Shown here in pieces: positions 39,248-45,878 of a stretch of DNA of 45,878 nt (within the stretch, counting starts at the first letter, position 1; each line of letters begins with the position of its first letter). Position numbers and translations under genes: made by a program. A model generated the notes under the pieces. The model was given only the letters and a program-made list of their open reading frames with translations, was not told the origin of the DNA and searched no databases. The DNA is from Thermotoga sp. (GTDB taxonomy: Bacteria > Thermotogota > Thermotogae > Mesoaciditogales > Mesoaciditogaceae): contig DYLQ01000011.1 of NCBI GenBank assembly GCA_020722015.1, positions 1 to 45,878 on the forward strand, read 5' to 3'.

Positions 39248-39281
39248 GAAAAATGACGTTCAACAATCTCAAGGAGGCATT

Positions 39282-39719
39282 ATGAACAACATTTCTCATC
39301 TTGTAAAGAGCGAAGATTTGAACCATCATGGTACTCTTTTTGCCGGAAAGGCAGCAGAGTGGTTTGTGGAAGCAACTTACATCGAAGCTAATCTTGCGTA
39401 TAAAAATCCAGAAAACCTTGTTTGTTTGAAGATACATGGTTTGAAATTCATCAATCCTGTCAGAAACGGAAGTATCTTGAATATAAAAACTTCTCTTGCT
39501 TATACGGGCAAGACAAGCATAATGGTGTACGGTAAAATCTACAACGCGCTGAAACCGGAAGAGGTTATGGTTGAAGGATTCGTAACTTTCATTTCTGTCG
39601 ATTCCAATGGGAAGAAACAACCGCACAACGTGAACTTCATACCTCAAACCGAAGAAGAAAAAGAGATATATCAAAAAGCTCTTGAATTGAGAAAGTCTGA
39701 ATTGCAAATCGATCATTAA
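39282..39719 (+). CDS. Acyl-CoA thioesterase-like hotdog protein
   Basis: A 145-residue single hotdog-fold protein. HHGTLFAGKAAEWFVEATY matches the N-terminal helix region of the acyl-CoA hydrolase (BACH/YciA) group (usual form NHxGtlfGG..l.w.D). It would release CoA from an acyl-CoA in the cytoplasm. The usual catalytic aspartate position reads as glutamate or alanine here, so activity is uncertain. ATG 39282 has AAGGAGGC upstream; an earlier ATG at 39246 overlaps the promoter. Confidence 0.75.
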   Translation: MNNISHLVKSEDLNHHGTLFAGKAAEWFVEATYIEANLAYKNPENLVCLKIHGLKFINPVRNGSILNIKTSLAYTGKTSIMVYGKIYNALKPEEVMVEGFVTFISVDSNGKKQPHNVNFIPQTEEEKEIYQKALELRKSELQIDH

Positions 39720-39734
39720 GGGGTAGGTAAAGAA

Positions 39735-40193
39735 TTGAATCACCTGATCCAGATAATTCTACTTTCAATGATGCCGATTTCTGAATTAAGAGGCGCAATA
39801 CCGCTGGGAATACTCGCATATCATATGAGCCCCATCTTTGTGGCGGTTATTTCGATCATTTCCAACATTGTGCCGGCAATTGCCATAATTTTGTTTTTCG
39901 ATTCGATACTTCCTTGGGTTAAAGAGAAATTTCCGCCGATAGGAAGATTTGTTGAGAGGTTTTCCCAAACGCGAAAAGAAAAAAACAGAAGGAAAATAGA
40001 AAGATACGGTTTTCTTGCCATAATAGCGTTTGTGGCAATTCCGCTACCTCTGACCGGTGCATGGACCGGTTCTTTGCTTACAGTACTTTTTGAAATGTCA
40101 AAGTTTAAATCCATTCTTGCCGTTGCGATTGGAGTGACAATAGCAGGTGCGATTGTAACTTTGTCTATCTTACTTGGTACAAACAAACTATAA
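39735..40193 (+). CDS. Small multidrug export/COG2426-type membrane protein
   Basis: A 152-residue membrane protein with about four helices. ISELRGAIPLGI at the N-terminus and the basic cytoplasmic stretch followed by FVAIPLPLTGAWTGSL are characteristic of the COG2426 family, annotated as putative small multi-drug exporters. The exporter role is not well proven. TTG 39735 lies 16 bases after the thioesterase gene, so the two probably share a transcript. Confidence 0.8.
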   Translation: MNHLIQIILLSMMPISELRGAIPLGILAYHMSPIFVAVISIISNIVPAIAIILFFDSILPWVKEKFPPIGRFVERFSQTRKEKNRRKIERYGFLAIIAFVAIPLPLTGAWTGSLLTVLFEMSKFKSILAVAIGVTIAGAIVTLSILLGTNKL

Positions 40194-40244
40194 TTTAATC
40201 GTGTCGCCCGTTTTTCATGCTCTACTAGCCACTTTTTCAAAGGC

Positions 40245-40273
40245 TTGACTTTTGAAATAGAATATCATATAAT
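40245..40273 (+). promoter_or_regulatory. Promoter of the arsR-CDF operon
   Basis: TTGACT at 40245 and a perfect TATAAT at 40268 are 17 bp apart. Transcription should start at about 40280, at or next to the ATG of the regulator. Confidence 0.8.
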
Positions 40274-40281
40274 CATGATAT
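40262..40281 (+). promoter_or_regulatory. Operator overlapping the arsR -10 box
   Basis: ATATCAT and ATGATAT form a perfect 7-bp inverted repeat with a 6-bp centre, covering the -10 box and start site. This is where an ArsR/SmtB repressor would bind to shut off its own operon. Confidence 0.65.
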
Positions 40282-40590
40282 ATGGATAAATCTAATTTGG
40301 ATCTTATGGCAAAGATAAGTTCACTTTTCGGAAATGAATTAAGAATTGCGATTCTTATGTATCTTCTTGAAAAAGGAGAAGCATGCGTCGGTAAAATCGT
40401 CGAAGCGCTCGAAATTAAACAATCTACCGTTTCAAATCAGTTGAAAATTCTAAAACTCGGCGGTGTTGTTAAAACAAGAAAGGTGGGTAACAAGATATTT
40501 TACTCGCTTGCGGATTCGCATATTTCAAATCTTTTGATGGCTCTAAGAGATCATGTTAAGGAGGATTTTTATGGAAAAGGAGACTCGTAA
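40282..40590 (+). CDS. ArsR/SmtB-family metal-responsive repressor
   Basis: A 102-residue winged-helix regulator. GNELRIAILMYLLEKGEACVGKIVEAL leads into the recognition helix KQSTVSNQLKILKLGGVVKTRKVGNKIFYSL. A single cysteine at the alpha-2/3 position and histidines near the C-terminus (DSHISNLL...RDHV) fit metal sensing at the alpha-5 site, as in zinc or cobalt sensors. It has no ribosome site and its ATG lies at the predicted transcript start. It overlaps the CDF exporter gene by 20 bp, so it probably represses that exporter until metal binds. Confidence 0.9.
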   Translation: MDKSNLDLMAKISSLFGNELRIAILMYLLEKGEACVGKIVEALEIKQSTVSNQLKILKLGGVVKTRKVGNKIFYSLADSHISNLLMALRDHVKEDFYGKGDS

Positions 40591-41467
40591 ACATGAAAGT
40601 GCTTCGATGGCTTTGGGGGCGAATATCTTTCTCAATTTCGGAATAGTCTTTTTTGAACTTCTCTTTGGAATTATATCGGGAAGTTTTGCGCTTATAACTG
40701 ATTCTTTACACAATCTCGAAGATGCCGGTGGAATGATTTTGAGTTTTTTTGCCAATATCGAATCAAAAAAGCATGGCAATGAAATAAAGACGTACGGCTA
40801 TAAAAGGGCCAGGATCATAGCGGCTTTGATCAACTCACTTGTACTTTTAATGGTCTTTGTCTTTCTTGGATATGAGGCTACCATAAGGCTTATCCATCCT
40901 GAAATGGTAAACGGAGAAACCGTGATGTGGGTAGGACTTATAGCCCTTATCGCAAATGCACTTGGAGCACTTTTGCTGCACGCACATTCTCATCATGATC
41001 TGAACGTGAAAGCTGCTTTTATTCATATGCTTTCGGATTCCATGAACTCTGCCGCTGTCGTAGTCGTCGGCATACTCATAGGTGCTTACCAATGGTATTT
41101 TCTCGATCCGCTTGTAACCTTCGGAATAATCGCTTACATCTCCTACGAGTCATTTAAAATAATAGGCAAATCGATAAATGTACTCATGGAAGGTGCACCG
41201 GAGAAAATGGATCTTGCCCATATGAAAAAGGATGTTGAATCGATAGAAGGTGTACTTTCTTTTCACCATGTTCACATTTGGAGTCTTGACGGCGAAGATG
41301 CGATAATGGAATGTCACGTACGCGTAAAACCATCTGAGATCGAAAAGGCTGACAAAACAAGAATGCAAGTGTATGATTTACTGAGTAAAAAATACAAGAT
41401 AAACCATTTAACGATTCAAATTGAGGGAAGTCCATGTTTGGATGAATCGCTGATCGTGATAAGATGA
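40571..41467 (+). CDS. CDF-family cation efflux transporter
   Basis: A 298-residue cation diffusion facilitator exporting zinc, cobalt or a similar metal by proton exchange. Six membrane helices are predicted; ITDSLHNLEDAGG in helix 2 and HMLSDSMNS in helix 5 hold the metal-site aspartates and histidines, HAHSHHD is a histidine-rich loop, and the cytoplasmic domain carries FHHVHIWSLDGE. ATG 40571 follows AAGGAGG. It is co-transcribed with the ArsR regulator. Confidence 0.93.
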   Translation: MEKETRKHESASMALGANIFLNFGIVFFELLFGIISGSFALITDSLHNLEDAGGMILSFFANIESKKHGNEIKTYGYKRARIIAALINSLVLLMVFVFLGYEATIRLIHPEMVNGETVMWVGLIALIANALGALLLHAHSHHDLNVKAAFIHMLSDSMNSAAVVVVGILIGAYQWYFLDPLVTFGIIAYISYESFKIIGKSINVLMEGAPEKMDLAHMKKDVESIEGVLSFHHVHIWSLDGEDAIMECHVRVKPSEIEKADKTRMQVYDLLSKKYKINHLTIQIEGSPCLDESLIVIR

Positions 41468-41521
41468 TGATAAGATAATTTTCCAATTCAAGCATCGTGA
41501 ATGGGGTTTGGAGGAAAAATC

Positions 41522-43021
41522 GTGAGGATTGTGATCGTCGATTATGGATCTCAGTACACGCAACTACTTGCAAGGCGTATAAGAGAAATGGGAGTTTTTT
41601 CAGAAATCGTAAATTCACGGTTCAAATTCGAAGGCGATGAGATAGGCATAATCCTTTCTGGAGGTCCGATGAGTGTTTACGACAAATTGGCTTTTGACTT
41701 ACCGGAGGAGTTGTTTGATAAAGCCATCCCCGTACTTGGAATATGTTACGGAATGCAACTCATAGCCAAAAATTTTGGCGGTAAGATCGAAAAAGGAGAG
41801 ATAGCAGAATATGGTTTTACAAAAATATCACTTTCTGATTCCGTTCTTTTTGAAGGTATTCCGCCAGAAATAACGGTGTGGATGAGTCACGGAGATGTTG
41901 TCAAAGCCCTACCGAAAGGATTCATTCAAACTGGGAAAAGCCAATCTGGTCTTATCGCAGCTTTCGAATTTAAAAATACATATGCAATTCAGTTCCATCC
42001 CGAAGTTACACACACCGAATATGGAATTGAGATCTTGAAAAATTTTGTTTTCAAAGTATGCAAGGCACAACCAAAATGGGCTGTTGAAAATTTCGTCGAA
42101 TCTGAAATAAAAAAGATAAGATCGATTGTCAAAGACGAAAAAGTCATAGGTGCAGTTTCAGGAGGTGTCGATTCAACAATCGCAACTGTTCTGACGGCAA
42201 AAGCGATAGGAAAGAATTTAATCCCCATTTTTGTGAATCATGGCCTTCTTAGAATCGAAGATATGAAAGTCCCGATGGATTTAAAGAAAATTGGAATAGA
42301 CGTAAAAGTCATCGATGCTTCAGATTTGTTTTTTGAAAGGTTAAGAGGTGTAGAAGATCCGGAAACAAAAAGAAGGATAATAGGACACACTTTCATAGAG
42401 GTTTTCGAAAGGGAGGCACTTCCGTACGATGCTAAATTTTTGCTTCAAGGCACGATATATCCGGATGTAATCGAATCCGCAGTGGCTTCCAAATCATCCG
42501 CAAAGATAAAGAGTCATCACAACGTCGGCGGCTTGCCGGAAAAGATGAATTTGAAACTTTTGGAACCGATAAGGGAACTCTTTAAAGATGAGGTAAGGCA
42601 ACTTGGCAAGATACTCGGCCTTCCAAATATCTTTGTGCAAAGACATCCCTTTCCGGGGCCAGGTCTTGCTGTGAGAATCATAGGAGAAGTGACGCGGGAG
42701 AAAGCTGAAATTTTGAGATTGGCAGACGATATTTTCACAAAGATTCTCAGAGAAAAAGGGGAGTACCAGAAGATATGGCAGGCTTTTACCGTTTTACTTT
42801 CCTCAAGATCAGTGGGAGTTAAAGGGGATGCGCGATCTTACGGATACGTATTAGCCATTAGAGCTGTTGACAGTGTTGATGGGATGACCGCATCATGGCA
42901 CGATATGCCTTACGACATTCTCAAAGAAATATCATCGGAAATAACGGGACATGTGTCGGAGATAGGACGCGTCGTGTATGATATAACAGACAAGCCTCCT
43001 TCAACGATAGAATGGGAGTGA
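41522..43021 (+). CDS. guaA: GMP synthase (glutamine-hydrolysing)
   Basis: Converts XMP to GMP. The N-terminal class I amidotransferase domain has GICYGMQLIA with the nucleophile cysteine and FHPEVTHTEYG with His/Glu. The ATP pyrophosphatase domain has SGGVDSTIA, and the C-terminal dimerisation domain ends DKPPSTIEWE. GTG 41522 has TTTGGAGG seven bases upstream; ATG 41501 would put that site inside the gene. Four bases separate it from guaB. Confidence 0.97.
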   Translation: MRIVIVDYGSQYTQLLARRIREMGVFSEIVNSRFKFEGDEIGIILSGGPMSVYDKLAFDLPEELFDKAIPVLGICYGMQLIAKNFGGKIEKGEIAEYGFTKISLSDSVLFEGIPPEITVWMSHGDVVKALPKGFIQTGKSQSGLIAAFEFKNTYAIQFHPEVTHTEYGIEILKNFVFKVCKAQPKWAVENFVESEIKKIRSIVKDEKVIGAVSGGVDSTIATVLTAKAIGKNLIPIFVNHGLLRIEDMKVPMDLKKIGIDVKVIDASDLFFERLRGVEDPETKRRIIGHTFIEVFEREALPYDAKFLLQGTIYPDVIESAVASKSSAKIKSHHNVGGLPEKMNLKLLEPIRELFKDEVRQLGKILGLPNIFVQRHPFPGPGLAVRIIGEVTREKAEILRLADDIFTKILREKGEYQKIWQAFTVLLSSRSVGVKGDARSYGYVLAIRAVDSVDGMTASWHDMPYDILKEISSEITGHVSEIGRVVYDITDKPPSTIEWE

Positions 43022-43025
43022 GTAT

Positions 43026-44477
43026 ATGTTCAGAAAGGCTTACACATTTGATGATCTGTTGCTTGTACCGCAATACAGCGATATTTTACCGAAAGATGCT
43101 GACTTGAAAACGCGTCTTACGTGTGAGTTGATGATCAACATCCCGATAATTTCCGCCGCTATGGATACGGTTACCGAATCTGATATGGCTATAGCCATAG
43201 CGCGAGAAGGCGGAATAGGGATCATCCACAAGAACATGGATATCGCAAAACAGACCATGGAGGTGAAAAGAGTTAAACTGACAGAAAATGGCATCATAAA
43301 AGATCCTGTGACGATAACGCCAAACGAAAGTGTCGAAGATGCCGAAAAGCTAATGAGTTTTTACAAAATAGGAGGATTGCCAGTTGTTGAAAGCCATAAA
43401 CTCGTGGGAATTCTGACAAACAGAGATATAAGATTTCAAGAAGAAAGAAGCATTAAAGTTAAAGATATGATGACCCCTTTTGAAAAGCTCATAGTCGCAT
43501 ATCCGCCCGTAACGTTAGATGATGCCAAAAAGATTTTGCAGGCACACAAAATAGAGAAATTACCGATAATAGAAAAAGATGGTTCTCTTGTCGGATTGAT
43601 AACCATAAAGGATATACGTTCCGTATACGAACATCCTAATGCGGCTCGTGATGTTCGAGGAAGACTTTTGGTCGGAGCTGCCGTTGGAGTTACGGACACA
43701 CTTGAAAGGGTAAATGCACTTGTGAATGTCGATGTCGATGTGATCGTCTTGGATACCGCACACGGAGATTCAAAAAGGGTTGTGGAAGCCGCAAGGAAAA
43801 TAAAGGCCATATACCCTAATTTACAATTGATAGCGGGGAATGTTGCAACTGCTCAAGGTGTGAGAGATCTTGCAAGTGTTGGTGTGGATGGTATCAAGGT
43901 TGGAATAGGGCCAGGTTCGATTTGTACAACAAGGATAATATCCGGAATCGGTGTGCCTCAGATAACAGCCATAATGGATTGTGCTGAAGAATCATCAAAA
44001 TACGATATTCCAATAATAGCAGATGGCGGAATAAGATATTCCGGTGATATTGTGAAGGCAATAGCAGCGGGCGCGTACACGGTCATGATAGGTAACTTGC
44101 TTGCGGGAACAGATGAGGCCCCGGGCGAAACCGTGATATACGAAGGAAGGAAATTTAAAACTTATCGTGGTATGGGAAGCATAGGAGCGATGAAACGTGG
44201 AAGCGGAGATAGATACGCTCAGGAGAATTATTCTGTTGACAAACTCGTTCCTGAAGGCATAGAAGGCATGGTTCCGTACAGGGGAAAGACCTCTGAAATA
44301 CTGTACCAGTTGACGGGCGGGCTGAGATCGGGAATGGGTTACTGCGGTGCAAAAAACATAGAGGAACTTCACAAAAAAGCACAATTCATAGAAGTAAGCC
44401 AATCTGGGATGAACGAATCCCATCCTCATGACATCTTTATAACCAAAGAAGCTCCGAATTACGAGTCAAGGAGATGA
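43026..44477 (+). CDS. guaB: IMP dehydrogenase
   Basis: Oxidises IMP to XMP, the step before gua[16 protein letters not shown] at the N-terminus, two CBS domains at about residues 90-205, then the catalytic loop [10 protein letters not shown] with the nucleophile cysteine, and [10 protein letters not shown]. 483 aa, full length. Pairing with guaA makes a complete IMP-to-GMP operon. No clear terminator follows. Confidence 0.97.
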   Translation: MFRKAYTFDDLLLVPQYSDILPKDADLKTRLTCELMINIPIISAAMDTVTESDMAIAIAREGGIGIIHKNMDIAKQTMEVKRVKLTENGIIKDPVTITPNESVEDAEKLMSFYKIGGLPVVESHKLVGILTNRDIRFQEERSIKVKDMMTPFEKLIVAYPPVTLDDAKKILQAHKIEKLPIIEKDGSLVGLITIKDIRSVYEHPNAARDVRGRLLVGAAVGVTDTLERVNALVNVDVDVIVLDTAHGDSKRVVEAARKIKAIYPNLQLIAGNVATAQGVRDLASVGVDGIKVGIGPGSICTTRIISGIGVPQITAIMDCAEESSKYDIPIIADGGIRYSGDIVKAIAAGAYTVMIGNLLAGTDEAPGETVIYEGRKFKTYRGMGSIGAMKRGSGDRYAQENYSVDKLVPEGIEGMVPYRGKTSEILYQLTGGLRSGMGYCGAKNIEELHKKAQFIEVSQSGMNESHPHDIFITKEAPNYESRR

Positions 44478-44828
44478 AATAACATATCATCGAATTGATA
44501 GCTAAAATGCTTGTCTTCATTTTGCTGTCATCGTAAATACGAATTTTCTCATCTTTTGTAATGGTATTCAAGACTCATGGTATGCCCCCCAGAGTTGATA
44601 CAGTCAAAAGTGAAGATCACGTACTTATGAATGTATCATTGCATGTTCGGCGTCTGTTTTGTAAAAACATGCTCGTTTCAATTCTCAGTGATATCGCCGA
44701 TATTATAAATTTCATAGTTGTAGTTTGAAACCATTATATCATTCAGTTAGTCATCAAGTGTGATCCCTAACATAGGTCCGCACTACGGTAAGCGCGAAAA
44801 AAATTCCTGAGCAAAAAGTGAAAAACGT
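44478..44828. other. Gene-free stretch between guaB and the methyltransferase
   Basis: About 350 bases with no reading frame of note on either strand, no tRNA and no strong terminator hairpin. It is the convergent gap between a plus and a minus gene. I see nothing assignable in it. Confidence 0.6.
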
Positions 44829-45602
44829 TCAAGCGCTCTTTATCGCCTTGAAATGTATATGCATTGCCCGATCGACAAGTGCGGGATCGTTCTTGTACTT
44901 CAACTCATTTTCGACGATCTCTTCGAAGTACGATTGCAGTGCATTCTCATAAGGTCCAAAAACAATCATTCCAGATATTTCAAGGACTTTAAATCCGTAA
45001 TTTTCGAGAAGTCTGGAAAGTGTATCTGATGTGAAAAGTCTTGTTTTAAACGTAAGATCGACGAAAGGATCCCCTATAAACAAAACAGGGTTCTTTTCTA
45101 TGGAGGAAATTTCCTCAAATTCGCCCATTCTTGAAAGATCTTCCAAAAACCAATACTTCGAATCAACAGTTCCCGTAAAAAGACCGCCTGGTTTCAAAGC
45201 TTTACGGATTCTTTTAAGACCTTCGTCAGGATCTTCGAGATAACTTAAAATGTCTCCTTGAGCGTTAACAAGATCGAATTCTTCTACAAAGTCCATCTTT
45301 TCGGCCGTGAGTTTTACAAAGCCGATCTTTCTCGAAAGATTTTTCGGGATCTTTTCTTTCATGATTTCTAACATCTTCCCGGAAGGCTCGACGGCGGTAA
45401 CATCAAAACCCATTTCAGCAAAAAAGATCGTCCATTTTCCGGTTCCGGCGCCGAGATCCAGGATCTTTTGAAGCGATCTCTTTTTGATTTCATCCGTGAG
45501 AATCCGGCTGATTATCTCATAATGGACTTTCCAGGTAAGTTCCTCGTACATCTGATCGTATTTTCGTGCGATTCTCTCATAAAAATCGTATGATTTGGCC
45601 AT
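44829..45602 (-). CDS. Class I SAM-dependent methyltransferase
   Basis: A 257-residue methyltransferase. ILDLGAGTGKWTIFFAE is motif I, VTAVEPSGKMLEIM motif II, FDLVNAQGDILSYLEDP motif IV, and LKPGGLFTGTVDS follows. YDFYERIARKYDQMY at the N-terminus is typical of the UbiE/small-molecule group. Substrate is unknown. ATG 45602 is chosen; an earlier TTG-type start at 45698 would translate 32 residues of repeat DNA. Confidence 0.87.
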   Translation of the reverse strand: MAKSYDFYERIARKYDQMYEELTWKVHYEIISRILTDEIKKRSLQKILDLGAGTGKWTIFFAEMGFDVTAVEPSGKMLEIMKEKIPKNLSRKIGFVKLTAEKMDFVEEFDLVNAQGDILSYLEDPDEGLKRIRKALKPGGLFTGTVDSKYWFLEDLSRMGEFEEISSIEKNPVLFIGDPFVDLTFKTRLFTSDTLSRLLENYGFKVLEISGMIVFGPYENALQSYFEEIVENELKYKNDPALVDRAMHIHFKAIKSA

Positions 45603-45639
45603 ATCAATAAAAACGGAAATATCTTTTAGCTTTATCGTA

Positions 45640-45722
45640 TTGGATTCCCGATGAACTCGGGAATGACAGTTCAGTGTCTGGTCCTCGCTGCGCTGCAAAG
45701 ACTACTCGCAAGGCAATTTTTA
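45640..45722 (-). repeat. Partial copy of the dispersed element plus a GGGAAT hairpin
   Basis: On the minus strand, bases 45722 to 45672 repeat the core of the element (AAATTGCCTTGC, then AGCGAGGACCAGACAC). Next to it at 45645-45665, ATTCCCGA and TCGGGAAT form a perfect 8-bp hairpin, a type of intergenic palindrome common in bacterial genomes. The outer ends of the element are missing. Confidence 0.65.
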
Positions 45723-45820
45723 AAACCTCACTTTGATTTTACCACTTATTTCAAAAAAATAGTCCTTTCGAACTTTAAATTGTAAAACACAGCGTCTGTT
45801 CTTTTTTCTTTACAAGGTGT

Positions 45821-45878
45821 ATCAAGGTTGGAATTATAGGAGCCGGAGGAATCGGATCAGCCCACGCTAATTGCTACA
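45821..45878 (+). CDS. Gfo/Idh/MocA-type oxidoreductase, N-terminal fragment
   Basis: The last 58 bases read KVGIIGAGGIGSAHANCY, the first strand and dinucleotide loop of a Gfo/Idh/MocA dehydrogenase, cut by the window edge. No ATG, GTG or TTG lies in this frame after the upstream stop at about 45775; the codon where M is expected is ATC. The start is therefore unresolved. Confidence 0.6.
   Translation, partial: MKVGIIGAGGIGSAHANCY

Noticed and set aside
41468-41521. Purine riboswitch before guaA
   Set aside because: Only about 54 bases separate the genes, too short for an aptamer, and no conserved purine-switch core is visible.
45645-45665. ATTCCCGA/TCGGGAAT hairpin as a terminator
   Set aside because: It has no T tract and lies upstream, not downstream, of the methyltransferase; better read as an intergenic palindrome.
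45603-45698. N-terminal extension of the methyltransferase
   Set aside because: The 32 codons are made of repeat and hairpin DNA and are absent from the normal methyltransferase start.

Overview
The window is ordinary chromosomal DNA from an AT-rich anaerobic bacterium. No transposase, prophage or CRISPR array is visible. Low GC, heavy AGA/AGG/ATA codon use, many TTG/GTG starts behind strong GGAGG-type ribosome sites, ferredoxin-linked 2-oxoacid oxidation, an orphan family-5 solute-binding protein and an HslUV-ClpXP-trigger factor operon would fit the Thermotogota (perhaps the Mesoaciditogales/Athalassotoga side). There is no rRNA or other marker to prove it, so the placement is tentative.

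Layout. 1-4.0 kb: a DUF134 DNA-binding protein, then an SNF2 ATPase and SWIM zinc-finger pair on the minus strand. 4.2-6.7 kb: a cysteine operon (cysE-cysK-PP-loop ATPase) whose genes overlap. 6.7-9.3 kb: a small unstarted ORF, a glutaredoxin and an orphan solute-binding protein. 9.6-19.8 kb: one minus-strand run of 11 tightly packed genes (phosphatase-coaD-ddl-hslV-hslU-tig-clpP-clpX-tsaD-radical SAM-amidohydrolase). 19.8-20.38 kb: a gene-free region with ten copies of TGTTGAAAAC plus DnaA-box-like 9-mers, a candidate replication origin. Genes point away from it on both sides, and it ends in a CIRCE element in front of groES-groEL.

22.4-27.3 kb: a TM2 protein, a Gfo/Idh/MocA oxidoreductase, a 2-hydroxyacid dehydrogenase, a lipoamide dehydrogenase, tRNA-Gly(TCC), a small membrane protein and a PAP2 phosphatase. 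27.4-35.0 kb: the metabolic centrepiece, a plus-strand operon of aminotransferase, butyrate kinase, phosphotransbutyrylase, second butyrate kinase, P-loop protein and four-subunit 2-oxoacid:ferredoxin oxidoreductase. Together these can turn an amino acid into a fatty acid, reduced ferredoxin and ATP.

34.9-38.9 kb: a minus-strand operon joining molybdopterin genes (mog, moeA) to aromatic amino acid genes (aroH, aroQ, tyrA, aroE). 39.3-44.5 kb: an acyl-CoA thioesterase-like protein, a small membrane exporter, a nearly leaderless ArsR regulator with its CDF metal exporter, and guaA-guaB. 44.5-45.9 kb: a gene-free stretch, a methyltransferase and the start of a second Gfo/Idh/MocA gene.

Two cross-cutting oddities stand out. 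A roughly 155-bp inverted-repeat element occurs twice in full and once in part, always between divergent genes. Several genes (DUF134, SNF2, the P-loop protein and the right-edge gene) have no ATG/GTG/TTG where the protein should begin.
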